A stretch of DNA of 64,000 bases. It comes from Ferruginibacter sp050611725. GTDB taxonomy: Bacteria > Bacteroidota > Bacteroidia > Chitinophagales > Chitinophagaceae. Every line of letters starts with the position of its first letter. Within the stretch, counting starts at the first letter, position 1. The notes beneath the pieces were generated by a model. The model was not told the DNA's origin and did not search any database. It worked only from the letters and a program-made list of their open reading frames with translations. Where the stretch lies: positions 2,418,001 to 2,482,000 of the forward strand of contig NZ_JBODJB010000001.1 of assembly GCF_050611725.1 (NCBI RefSeq), written 5' to 3'. A program made the translations under genes and the position numbers. Positions 1 to 8,189 of this stretch are shown piece by piece.

Positions 1-1661
1 GAACGTACCAAACCATTCGGATCATAACCACCATTTACAGTAAATGTAGAGCCAGATGTAGGAATATATCCGTAAGAAGTACCTGCAACTGAAGTTACAT
101 TGGTTGTTAAACTTTGAGTAGAATTTGTATAATTTTCATAACCTGCTAAAAGGTTGATTGTATGAACACCATTATAAGTGTGATCATAGGCTAAGATAAA
201 CGCATTCAATAATTGTTCGTATTTACCTTGAGATCTGTATAAACTGTTAATGGTTAATGGCGTAACTGCAGTGTTGTATTTATCTCGGTAAATATTGTTT
301 TCGTATCCTGAGTAGGTATAACCAACAGTTGCTTTAAATGTCATGTACTTTGGAGGCAACTTAATTTCTACATAGGCATTACCTTGAAAACTGTATTCAG
401 GAAAAGCAAACTTTGCAGTTTTAATTTGGGCCATCAGGTTTACACCTTGATATCCTGCAGGAAAATCTCCCCAAGGAAACTCTACATTATTACTATATGC
501 CTGACCGGTAGGTGCTGTTCTGAACGGTGTAATAACGGTAGATGTTTTTACAGGCGTAGTACTTCTATGCCATGCATTGATCTGTTCACCAATTTTAATT
601 TTATCAGATATTTTTACGTCGGTGTTAATTCTTACAGCTCCATAATCTGAACTATTATCTAAGAAAATACCTTTTTGTTTGTTATAAACGCCTGAAACAA
701 AATAATCAACTGTAGATGTTTTACCTGATAATGACAGGTTGTAGTTTTGTTCAACACCATTGCTATATAATGCTTTTACCCAATCATAATCTGGGTAGCC
801 GGCAATAGCAGCATCGTTAAACGGATTTGCGTAATAAGGATCTTTTGTTAAGGTTTTAAATTTCAGGAAATCTGCTTTATTTAAAAGCGTATATACCAAT
901 GGTTTGGTAATACCATAACGAGCATTAAAATTAATCGTTGGTTTAACACCACTTGCCCCACGCTTTGTTGTGATGATGATTACACCACCAGCTGCCGAAG
1001 CACCATAAATTGCAGCAGCACTGGCATCTTTTAAAATGTCGATGGTTGCAATATCATTATTGTTGATATTAGCACCGCCTTTATTTTTTTGTATCACCCC
1101 ATCAATTACGTATAGAGGTTCAGGCTGACTTAATGAAGAAACCCCACGAACAATGATTTGTGCAGAATTTCCACCGGGCTCAGCAGATTCTTTCACCACG
1201 TCAACGCCGGCTACCCTGCCCTGCAATGCTTCCGCTACGTTTTGGCTTGGTAAGTTTTTAATATCATCACCTTTTACAGATGAAATGGCTCCGGTAACGT
1301 CTTTTCTATTTTTTGACCCATACCCAACCACAACAATAGAATCTAGCGTACCTATTAAAAGCTGTAATTCAACCTCTATTGAGTTTTTACCCACTATGGA
1401 TACCTCTTTTGCAGCATACCCGGTAAAGGAAATTACTACTGCTTTGGCATCTGCCGGAACTGACAATGTGAACTCCCCCTTTTCATTTGTTTTAACACCG
1501 GGATTTTTATCTCCCTTCAGAATAACACTAGCACCGTTCAAAGGAACGCTCTTGTCGTTGAGCACCTTACCCGTTATAGTTCGTTGTGAGAAAACATTGT
1601 TTACAATGAGCAGGAGAATTGCAAGGAACAAAGTTTTGGTCAATCGTTTTTGTAAAATCAT
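1..1661 (-). CDS. SusC-like TonB-dependent outer-membrane receptor, N-terminal part (cut by window edge)
   Basis: This frame is open from an ATG at 1661 to the left edge, so about 550 N-terminal residues are seen and the rest of the barrel is outside. A signal peptide ending near VFSQ is followed by a carboxypeptidase-regulatory-like domain (ITGKVLNDKSVPLNGASVIL), then the SusC signature VVVGYGSKNRKDVTGAI, then a plug domain (GRVAGV, YVIDGV, ILKDASAAAIYGASAAGGVIIITTKRG). Proteins of this family import glycans through the outer membrane with a SusD partner and TonB energy. The SusR-like regulator at 1974-3632 lies directly upstream in the same direction and probably controls it. Substrate cannot be told from what is visible. 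Confidence 0.95.
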   Translation of the reverse strand, partial: MILQKRLTKTLFLAILLLIVNNVFSQRTITGKVLNDKSVPLNGASVILKGDKNPGVKTNEKGEFTLSVPADAKAVVISFTGYAAKEVSIVGKNSIEVELQLLIGTLDSIVVVGYGSKNRKDVTGAISSVKGDDIKNLPSQNVAEALQGRVAGVDVVKESAEPGGNSAQIIVRGVSSLSQPEPLYVIDGVIQKNKGGANINNNDIATIDILKDASAAAIYGASAAGGVIIITTKRGASGVKPTINFNARYGITKPLVYTLLNKADFLKFKTLTKDPYYANPFNDAAIAGYPDYDWVKALYSNGVEQNYNLSLSGKTSTVDYFVSGVYNKQKGIFLDNSSDYGAVRINTDVKISDKIKIGEQINAWHRSTTPVKTSTVITPFRTAPTGQAYSNNVEFPWGDFPAGYQGVNLMAQIKTAKFAFPEYSFQGNAYVEIKLPPKYMTFKATVGYTYSGYENNIYRDKYNTAVTPLTINSLYRSQGKYEQLLNAFILAYDHTYNGVHTINLLAGYENYTNSTQSLTTNVTSVAGTSYGYIPTSGSTFTVNGGYDPNGLVR

Positions 1662-1861
1662 GGAAACGTAGTTTGATATTTTAAATTACCCCAATAAAGA
1701 TTAGCGGAAAACAAGCAAATCGATACAAAGGCGGTTAGCGTAAACCTGATGCATTTGTAGCGGAAATTTGGCAGTAAAATCGTTAATATTTATATGGAAG
1801 TCAAAGTAAATGTACAAATCACCTGAAAACAATTTATATAGCCGAAATATCAATAATAATC

Positions 1862-1896
1862 AAAAAAAAAGCTATAATTGAATTATAGCTTTTTGA
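1862..1896 (-). terminator. Intrinsic terminator after the SusR-like gene
   Basis: A 14-base perfect inverted repeat (AAAAAGCTATAATT, one base, then its complement) sits 80 bases beyond the stop of the minus-strand regulator. A run of nine A on the plus strand gives the T-tract for minus-strand reading. The rest of the 312-base gap 1662-1973 is AT-rich and should hold the susC promoter, but I see no clear TAnnTTTG box in it. Confidence 0.7.
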
Positions 1897-1973
1897 TTAT
1901 CAATGATATATAACAAATTGGAATTTATTTATATATATAAATTTGTTTCGTGATTTATTGGGGGATATATCTT

Positions 1974-3632
1974 TTAAATCGTTGTGATCGTTTCAATCTG
2001 CATTATTTTAACCTCAAATTCCTCATTTGGAACGATGGATTTGTTCTTGATCTTGGTCTTGTAAGTATTGATTGTATTCACAGAATATTCAAGAATCTGG
2101 GCAATTTTTCCGATATCGTGTATGCCCATACGTATGAGAGCAAAAATCCTAAGATCAGTGTTCAGTATTTCATCGTCTTTTAACTGTATCCTGTCCTCCG
2201 GCTTGAATAATGTATTGAACTCTTTTACAAAATGAGGGAATAGTCTTAAAAAGGCTTTATCAAAGTTCTTTAACAGGTCTTCTTTTTCTTTACGAAGATT
2301 GATATTGTTTACCAGAAACTTAATTTCATCGATCTTTCTGTCTACCAATTTTTGTTCAACTGAACGCTTGAACCTTTCAATTCGATTAAAGAATTCAGAA
2401 TTAGCATTAAAGAAATACCCGATATATTCTTCTTTGATCTTATTAGCTTCTGATAACTTGTTATTCAGCTCAGATAGCTTATTATTGGTTTCGGCTAGCT
2501 GTTGGTTGATCTCATGTTCTTTTTGACTGGCTTCTGAGATTATTTTTTGAGCTTGTTTTAGCTTTGCAACTTGTTTATACACCGTATAGGCAAGGAAAAT
2601 AACGGCTATCAATAGAATGGTCATCACAAACGAATAACCGATCAGTATCTTTTTTTGCGATTCAACCTGACTGATTTTTTCAGCTTCGATCAACGGAAGA
2701 ATGGCAATTAACTGAACCTTACGTTGTCGGGCACCGTAAAATGCAGCATCTTTAATAGCATATTCAATAAACTTGGATGCATTTTTAATATCTCCTTTTT
2801 TATAAAGTAGCTGTGCCAGGTTATACATGGCTGATGTTTCTTTTGTAGAAGATTTAATATCTGCTATGGCGGCATCTATCAGCAATGCAATGGCAGAGTC
2901 AATGCTACCCTTTTGAATATAGATATCACTTAAAGTAGACGCAACCAGTGCCAGCTCGTGATCAGTTAGGCCCCCTTTTTTAAGCATCGACTGAAAATTG
3001 GCTTTTGCCTGAAGCATATTACCCAATCTGATATCTTTCAAACCTGTATAGTATGAATATGAAAATGATGGGATCGGAAAAAGCTTTAGCGCTGAATCGA
3101 GACATACACCACCTGCTTTATTATACAACGGAGCATAGTAATTATCTCTTGCATAATCAGCTAGATCGTAATAATACCTTGCTCTTAGCGAATAGTATTC
3201 CGCTTTTATTTTATCGCTAACATTGCCTAATGCAAACGACTGCAAGGAATCTGCCGATTCTTTGAATAAGCCGGAAGAAAGCAATGTGAAATTTAAAATG
3301 ATACTTGAATGCGCAATTCTTTCAGGATCATTTATTTTGTAGGCAATTTTCTGACACTTAACTGCATACTCATAAGCAGAATCATATTTAAAAACTTTAT
3401 AGTACTCGTATAATTGGTTGCTTAATTCGTATTGAGTCAACAAATCGTTTGGCGAAACAAGATGCATTCTTTTTTGCAAACTATCAATAGTCTTTTCAAT
3501 TGCTTTGTCATAGCTGCCGGCATCCTCCATTATGTTGTTCAACTCATCGAAATTATATACTTCGGAAGATTGAGAAAAACCCTTTAGAGAGAATATCAAA
3601 ATTAGGGAGACAGATGTAAAAAATTTAATCAT
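1974..3632 (-). CDS. SusR-like regulator: periplasmic TPR sensor, one membrane helix, C-terminal HTH (DUF6377 type)
   Basis: 552 residues. Residues 1-20 are a signal peptide (ends FSQ). About 45-320 are helical repeats with TPR character (YDSAYEYAVKCQKIAYK, SAMYNLAQLLYKKGDI). A single membrane helix covers about 329-353, a coiled coil about 355-400, and the C-terminus (about 490-532, NTDLRIFALIRMG...ILEYSVNTINTYKTKI) looks like a LuxR-type helix-turn-helix. This architecture matches SusR-like regulators beside susC/susD in Bacteroidetes, which sense an oligosaccharide in the periplasm and activate the locus. It is closely similar to the protein at 8190-9881, most strongly from residue 230 to the end. 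It stands just upstream of the cut-off susC and probably regulates it. Confidence 0.88.
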   Translation of the reverse strand: MIKFFTSVSLILIFSLKGFSQSSEVYNFDELNNIMEDAGSYDKAIEKTIDSLQKRMHLVSPNDLLTQYELSNQLYEYYKVFKYDSAYEYAVKCQKIAYKINDPERIAHSSIILNFTLLSSGLFKESADSLQSFALGNVSDKIKAEYYSLRARYYYDLADYARDNYYAPLYNKAGGVCLDSALKLFPIPSFSYSYYTGLKDIRLGNMLQAKANFQSMLKKGGLTDHELALVASTLSDIYIQKGSIDSAIALLIDAAIADIKSSTKETSAMYNLAQLLYKKGDIKNASKFIEYAIKDAAFYGARQRKVQLIAILPLIEAEKISQVESQKKILIGYSFVMTILLIAVIFLAYTVYKQVAKLKQAQKIISEASQKEHEINQQLAETNNKLSELNNKLSEANKIKEEYIGYFFNANSEFFNRIERFKRSVEQKLVDRKIDEIKFLVNNINLRKEKEDLLKNFDKAFLRLFPHFVKEFNTLFKPEDRIQLKDDEILNTDLRIFALIRMGIHDIGKIAQILEYSVNTINTYKTKIKNKSIVPNEEFEVKIMQIETITTI

Positions 3633-3787
3633 AGCAATAAGTAAAGGTTACGTTACACACTTAGCATTATCAAAAATGCACAATGAGTTTTCGGCGGCAA
3701 ATTATCTAAAATAAAAATAAATCAACTGTAAGTTAGTAAATATTTTTTAATGAATTGGAAACAGATTCAATATATATATATATAACA

Positions 3788-3817
3788 AATTTAAAAGAGA
3801 TTTCGAATTTAAAAGAG
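3788..3817. repeat. Two direct copies of a 12-base AT-rich motif upstream of the SusR-like gene
   Basis: AATTTAAAAGAG occurs at 3788-3799 and again at 3806-3817, start to start 18 bases, in the 426-base gap 3633-4058. A TA alternation lies just before it (about 3770-3784). It could be a protein-binding site or chance in AT-rich DNA. No clear promoter box was found here. Confidence 0.35.
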
Positions 3818-3825
3818 CTGATCAT

Positions 3826-3858
3826 ATTTTCAATAATAGAATTTAATCTATTGAAAAT
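3826..3858. repeat. Inverted repeat in the gap between SusR-like and LamG genes
   Basis: ATTTTCAATA at 3826-3835 is the exact complement of TATTGAAAAT at 3849-3858, with 13 bases between. There is no T-tract next to it, so a regulatory site is as likely as a terminator. Confidence 0.35.
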
Positions 3859-4004
3859 CAAAATAAAATAAAATACATATTTACATAAAATACAATAGAA
3901 CCAAAAAGAGTCGCTGAATTTTATTTATTAAAAATATTGGGTTCTTTTTATAAAATTGAGATACCGGAGCACTATATATTTGTCTATATATTTAAGGGTT
4001 AATC

Positions 4005-4035
4005 AAAAAAGCCCCCGACAAATCGGGGGCTTTTT
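4005..4035 (-). terminator. Intrinsic terminator of the LamG/GH transcription unit
   Basis: A strong GC stem (GCCCCCGA, four-base loop CAAA, TCGGGGGC) is flanked by six A and five T. It sits 24 bases beyond the stop of the minus-strand LamG gene and separates it from the downstream SusR-like gene. The flanking A and T runs would let it work in both directions. Confidence 0.9.
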
Positions 4036-4058
4036 AAATAATGTAAAATGATCTTTTT

Positions 4059-5162
4059 TTAATTTCCTGCTGAACCTCTTGTCCAAAGATCTGAAATTTC
4101 AGTTTGCGAAAGAGCTTTATTAAATAACCTTGTATCATCAATTGCAGCACCGGAAGGAAGGCTTGTATTTTGCCATGCAGAAGAGCTTGTACCACCGGAA
4201 GGGAACACAGCCGGGCTGCCAGAATAATTGAATGTACCAAAGGTAACTTGTTGTCTTCCTGTTCCGCCAAAACTTGAAGTAGCAATCAATTCAAATTGCT
4301 CATTTGCCGGTATAACGGCAGTTGAAATTGTCTTTGCTCCTTTGTACACTCCATTACAATAGTATTTAATTTGTTTGGTACCACCTGTTGTATCATACAC
4401 CATTGCTAAAAATGCCCAGGCAGTTGGAGCGGTTTTAAAGTCAGCTGCTGTTCCTTCACGAAATGCATCGCCGTATGTTGAATGTACACCTGAACCATTT
4501 ACATGCGATATTGTACCATCAAGATCTAATGAGTCATTCGCAAAATGACGGAAAGTATACGCAACCAAACCCCAAATATCATTTATGTTTCCATTGATCT
4601 GCCATAAAGAAGTAAGATTGGTAGCAGTTGGCACTTTTGCCCATGTTGTAAAAGTAAAACCTGCAGCTAAAGCATCAGGTTTATTGATATTCGTAATGGT
4701 TGGGTAAACCAGATAACCATTATTGAAACTGGCATAGCCCCCTATCTGTCCGCCACTTGCGTTGTTTGTAACTGTACCTCCTGTAGTTGGTAAAACACCA
4801 GAAATAGCCTCCGCTTTAGTGTTATCAAAAGTCCAGTGTGCAATCAGGTTGGCAGCAGCAACTGTATTAGAACTTGGTGTCGGAGGTGTTGATGAAGTAC
4901 CGGTACATATATTATACCATTGAGTGCCTCTGAATATTTCAACACAGGTAGCCGTGGTATTAAAGATCATCATCCCTGCCGTAGGATTAACAATCAAATC
5001 TCTTTGAGCCGAAGTCATACGGGGAGGAATAAACGCTTTTGTTGTAGAACTGAGCTCAAGTACACTGGAAGTGTTTGGGGTATTTGTACCAATACCTACC
5101 TGAGCAAATACCAACGAACTTAAGACGCTGCAAAAGAAGGAAGTAAAAATTAATTTTTTCAT
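4059..5162 (-). CDS. Secreted LamG (concanavalin-like) domain protein
   Basis: 367 residues. A signal peptide (MKKLIFTSFFCSVLSSLVFAQ) leads into a Bacteroidetes surface-protein start, VGIGTNTPNTSSVLELSSTTKAF, then GMMIFNTTATCVEIFRGTQWYNIC. From about residue 107 (LIAHWTFDNTKAEAISG) to the end it has the pattern of a LamG/concanavalin-like jelly-roll: a W-TFD opening, an interior FTFTTWAKVP strand, and a closing AIDDTRLFNKALSQTEISDLW. Such domains usually bind glycans or act as adhesins; no catalytic domain is visible and there is no clear type IX sorting tail. It lies 75 bases after the GH71/99-like gene and ends at a strong terminator, so the two are likely co-transcribed. Function beyond probable carbohydrate binding is unknown. 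Confidence 0.85.
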   Translation of the reverse strand: MKKLIFTSFFCSVLSSLVFAQVGIGTNTPNTSSVLELSSTTKAFIPPRMTSAQRDLIVNPTAGMMIFNTTATCVEIFRGTQWYNICTGTSSTPPTPSSNTVAAANLIAHWTFDNTKAEAISGVLPTTGGTVTNNASGGQIGGYASFNNGYLVYPTITNINKPDALAAGFTFTTWAKVPTATNLTSLWQINGNINDIWGLVAYTFRHFANDSLDLDGTISHVNGSGVHSTYGDAFREGTAADFKTAPTAWAFLAMVYDTTGGTKQIKYYCNGVYKGAKTISTAVIPANEQFELIATSSFGGTGRQQVTFGTFNYSGSPAVFPSGGTSSSAWQNTSLPSGAAIDDTRLFNKALSQTEISDLWTRGSAGN

Positions 5163-5237
5163 GATGGCAAATTTTGTTTAGTGTTTGGTAAAATCTTATA
5201 TAAATATACTTATATATTGAGTTAAGTAAAGAATTAG

Positions 5238-7640
5238 TTAGTGGTTGATGACAACTTTTTTACCTGCATTCACCATTATGAAACTACTTGCATCAACCGT
5301 CAAACTCCTGATCGTCGGGTCAGAATTGATCACCACATAAGCGCCACTTATAACAACATCTGTATTACTATCAGGCAAAACACCACAACTCCAGTTTCCC
5401 GGCGTTTCCCATGAGGTATTTATACCTCCTATCCAACGATTTACAAATCTTAATGTAAATGCATTGCTATTATTTCCATCTACCACACAACGATACCGAT
5501 ATGCATTCATAGAGGAAGGAAGTGCATTCAATTGTAAAGCCATGGTATTAGTCCCGGCATAATTTGCATTATTTGTAATATTGGCAAACCCTGTGCCTGC
5601 ATCTACCTGCCACTGGTAATTTGTACCAATGAGGTTAGATGTTAGTATCGTACTAACACCTGAGCAAAGTTGATAAAAAAAGCCGCTACGTGATGCTGTT
5701 GAATAAGCTGTAGTTACATTTATGTTTCCGGTTTGTCCGTTGGCAACGATAGCTGTAATAACTGAATCGGAAATAACCGTAAACGATGATACGGCTACTC
5801 CTCCAAGACTTACTGCCGATGCGCCTGTAAAATTTTTACCCAATATTGTAACCGTTGAGCCCGTTAATCCATACGTTGGCGAAAAAGAATTGATAAAAGG
5901 CGGCTGAGTTACACTTACATTCGTAAAAATTCCGTTTGCAATGTTACCATCGTTATGTGAGGTAACAGCCATACCTACATAAATAGTAGCTGACATCTCA
6001 ATTGAGATCGTTCCCAATTGTGTCCACGTATTTCCATCTGAAGAATAATACCCGGTAATTACATTTCCTGCTCGTACCAATTTCAACCAATATGGTGTCG
6101 CAAAAGTGTTGCCGCCGTTATTGGTAGTTACTCCTGCCACAGTACTTCGATATTGAAAGTTGATCCCATTTGATGGTGTGATAACAATCGTTGCATTTTT
6201 TGCCGTTGCACCAAGACCATCTCTTATCATCAATCCTGCTTTGGCCCAAACATTAGTGTTATCAATTGAAAGAACTTTGGCAATAATGGTAACATCGCCG
6301 GTTATAGGCTGATATGCATATTGAAATGCATCTGTTGTACCATATATATCTGCTCCCGAGCCGCTCACTTTGAATGTATCAAGATTATAGCCTGCAGATC
6401 CTGCGGCAGCTCCTACATGTGTGCTATCCCACGGATCGGGCAATGGTGGCGGCGGTGTATACGTTGTTCCAAGCAACAAAGCCTCAGCTGCACCCATTTG
6501 CAATGACACCATATAATAAAATGCCTGATCCAGTCTTGCCTGCTCTGTTGCATTACCGCTATAAAGTTTTCGTTGATCGTACAATGTATCTACTAATTCA
6601 AGATCATGCTGATTCAAACCACTTACACCTAATTTAGTTTGTATAGATGTAAGGAAGCTGTAACCAAATTCAACAGTAGGTTCAATCATGGTTCCTTCTC
6701 CATAATCATTCCAAGTATTTAATTGTATGTATGGAAGATTTTTTGATAACGCAAGATCAAGTGTTGCATTGAATGTTGCTGTGCCGTTATGTGCAATCTC
6801 CCAGTTGATGCCATCGGCAGCTCCCCCTTGCGTATAATAATCCTTAAAGCCGGGATATGCCGAACCAATTTTTGATGGAAATGAATTGTTGTTATAAAAA
6901 TTATTTAATCCGGTTAAGTAATCACTGTAGATCCATGCAAAATAACCACTTGCATTTGTTCCGGCATTATAATTATACCACAAGGGAAAGAATGATGGTT
7001 TGGGACTTAGATCACTGAACACATTTGTCCAGTTTGATTCGCCTGACAATCCTTGCGGACCAAAATCTAGCAACAAAGGTTTGTTATTATATTTTTCATA
7101 ATTAGATTGTGAAAAATAATTTGTTTGCATATACGCCATATCAGCTTTCGCTGTAGCAATTTTATCTGTTGCATTATTCAATGTTGCATCTTCATAAACA
7201 ATTGAATAATTCAATCCAACTTTTTGAAGTAATGCAATTAGTTTTTCTGAATTCGCTTTGTTCTTTGGGTAATCGAATTTATTTTGTGTACCATACCAAT
7301 CGATCATTATCCCATCTATACCGGCTAATTTTATCAATAGCAGCTGGTACTCTACAACATCAGGATTACCGGAAGCATAAGGACCGATCTTAGGATAATA
7401 CCATGCAGCAATATCACGTTGGCCGTTTGGCAATATGTTATCGGGATTTTTAGACACCATTTTCCAGTGATATCCCCAGGTTCCACCATTAGAAGATTTA
7501 GTTTCGAACCATGGCATAACATGTACAAATACTTTTTTTGTGTTTGATTTTGTTACAGGCACGGGGGCATAAACTGTTTGAGCATTAATAGAATTAAAAA
7601 CAATAAAATGAAGAAAAAGAATTAACAGAAATTTTTTCAT
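5238..7640 (-). CDS. Secreted GH71/GH99-like multidomain protein with IPT/TIG domain
   Basis: 800 residues from the ATG at 7640; a GTG four codons upstream is less likely because MKKFLLILFLHFIVFNSINAQ is a clean signal peptide. Residues about 30-345 resemble the GH71/GH99-like barrel proteins of Bacteroidetes (VHVMPWFETK, GGTWGYHWKM, IAAWYYPKIGPYASGNPDVVEYQ, GIDGIMIDWYG, LNTWNDYGEGTMIEPT). GH71 enzymes are alpha-1,3-glucanases and GH99 enzymes endo-alpha-mannosidases; which activity, if any, applies is not decidable here. About 410-590 is a beta-sandwich like DUF1349 (AKAGLMIRDGLGATAKN), about 593-675 an IPT/TIG domain (INSFSPTYGLTGSTVTILGKNF). The rest is Ig-like plus a W-GG-NTSWETPGNWSCG module. 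No type IX sorting tail is seen at the end. Confidence 0.78.
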   Translation of the reverse strand: MKKFLLILFLHFIVFNSINAQTVYAPVPVTKSNTKKVFVHVMPWFETKSSNGGTWGYHWKMVSKNPDNILPNGQRDIAAWYYPKIGPYASGNPDVVEYQLLLIKLAGIDGIMIDWYGTQNKFDYPKNKANSEKLIALLQKVGLNYSIVYEDATLNNATDKIATAKADMAYMQTNYFSQSNYEKYNNKPLLLDFGPQGLSGESNWTNVFSDLSPKPSFFPLWYNYNAGTNASGYFAWIYSDYLTGLNNFYNNNSFPSKIGSAYPGFKDYYTQGGAADGINWEIAHNGTATFNATLDLALSKNLPYIQLNTWNDYGEGTMIEPTVEFGYSFLTSIQTKLGVSGLNQHDLELVDTLYDQRKLYSGNATEQARLDQAFYYMVSLQMGAAEALLLGTTYTPPPPLPDPWDSTHVGAAAGSAGYNLDTFKVSGSGADIYGTTDAFQYAYQPITGDVTIIAKVLSIDNTNVWAKAGLMIRDGLGATAKNATIVITPSNGINFQYRSTVAGVTTNNGGNTFATPYWLKLVRAGNVITGYYSSDGNTWTQLGTISIEMSATIYVGMAVTSHNDGNIANGIFTNVSVTQPPFINSFSPTYGLTGSTVTILGKNFTGASAVSLGGVAVSSFTVISDSVITAIVANGQTGNINVTTAYSTASRSGFFYQLCSGVSTILTSNLIGTNYQWQVDAGTGFANITNNANYAGTNTMALQLNALPSSMNAYRYRCVVDGNNSNAFTLRFVNRWIGGINTSWETPGNWSCGVLPDSNTDVVISGAYVVINSDPTIRSLTVDASSFIMVNAGKKVVINH

Positions 7641-8189
7641 AACAGCATTCACACAATCTTAGCAACTATTCTTTACCGAAGTTATATCAGCTTGAAAAGA
7701 AGCTGTATCAAAATAACCAAACAATTCAGGCAGGGACAATTATTATCAATCTTGTATAAATAATATTTCCAAAAAATTATAAAAATTTGATTTTTGATAC
7801 TGACTATCAAAATCTTACAGATAAATTATAAAAAAAACTATATAACTGAATTAATCTTCCTCAAATACAAAAAGTATTTTTTAAAACACGAAAGACAATT
7901 GATATAAACATCAATCCGATTTTAAAATGAATGCACCTAACTGATCAAAAAAAAAGATTTTGGAAATATTGGTTGAACAAAAAATTGATAACAAATAAAC
8001 ATATTAGCATAGTAACGGCATAGCATGTTGCGTCAATTCATACGCATTGTTCTTAAAAATTATTCCCCAATGTTTATTATGGTACTTAAAGTTATAATGT
8101 ATTAGTTCGGGTGATTTTTGGTTATTTTGCAACTAAATTTTCTGCCATATTTTTTTAGATACCCCTCACCGTATTATAATAAAGATTGT
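7641..8189. other. Divergent intergenic region between the GH71/99-like gene and the second SusR-like gene
   Basis: 549 bases, very AT-rich, no gene. It must hold two divergent promoters. TTATTTTG boxes (one base off TAnnTTTG) occur on the plus strand near 8121-8130, and as the complement CAAAATAA near 7710 for the minus strand. Neither is strong. No further feature seen. Confidence 0.4.

Noticed and set aside
1153..1671. 172-residue open frame on the plus strand
   Set aside because: It is the antisense of the signal-peptide and plug coding part of SusC on the minus strand, which has clear family motifs.
5238..5400. Type IX sorting domain at the end of the GH71/99-like protein
   Set aside because: The C-terminus (SLTVDASSFIMVNAGKKVVINH) lacks the length and pattern of the known sorting tails.
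8118..8189. Longer N-terminus of the second SusR-like protein from a TTG
   Set aside because: The upstream 24 residues have no signal-peptide character, while the ATG at 8190 starts a normal one.
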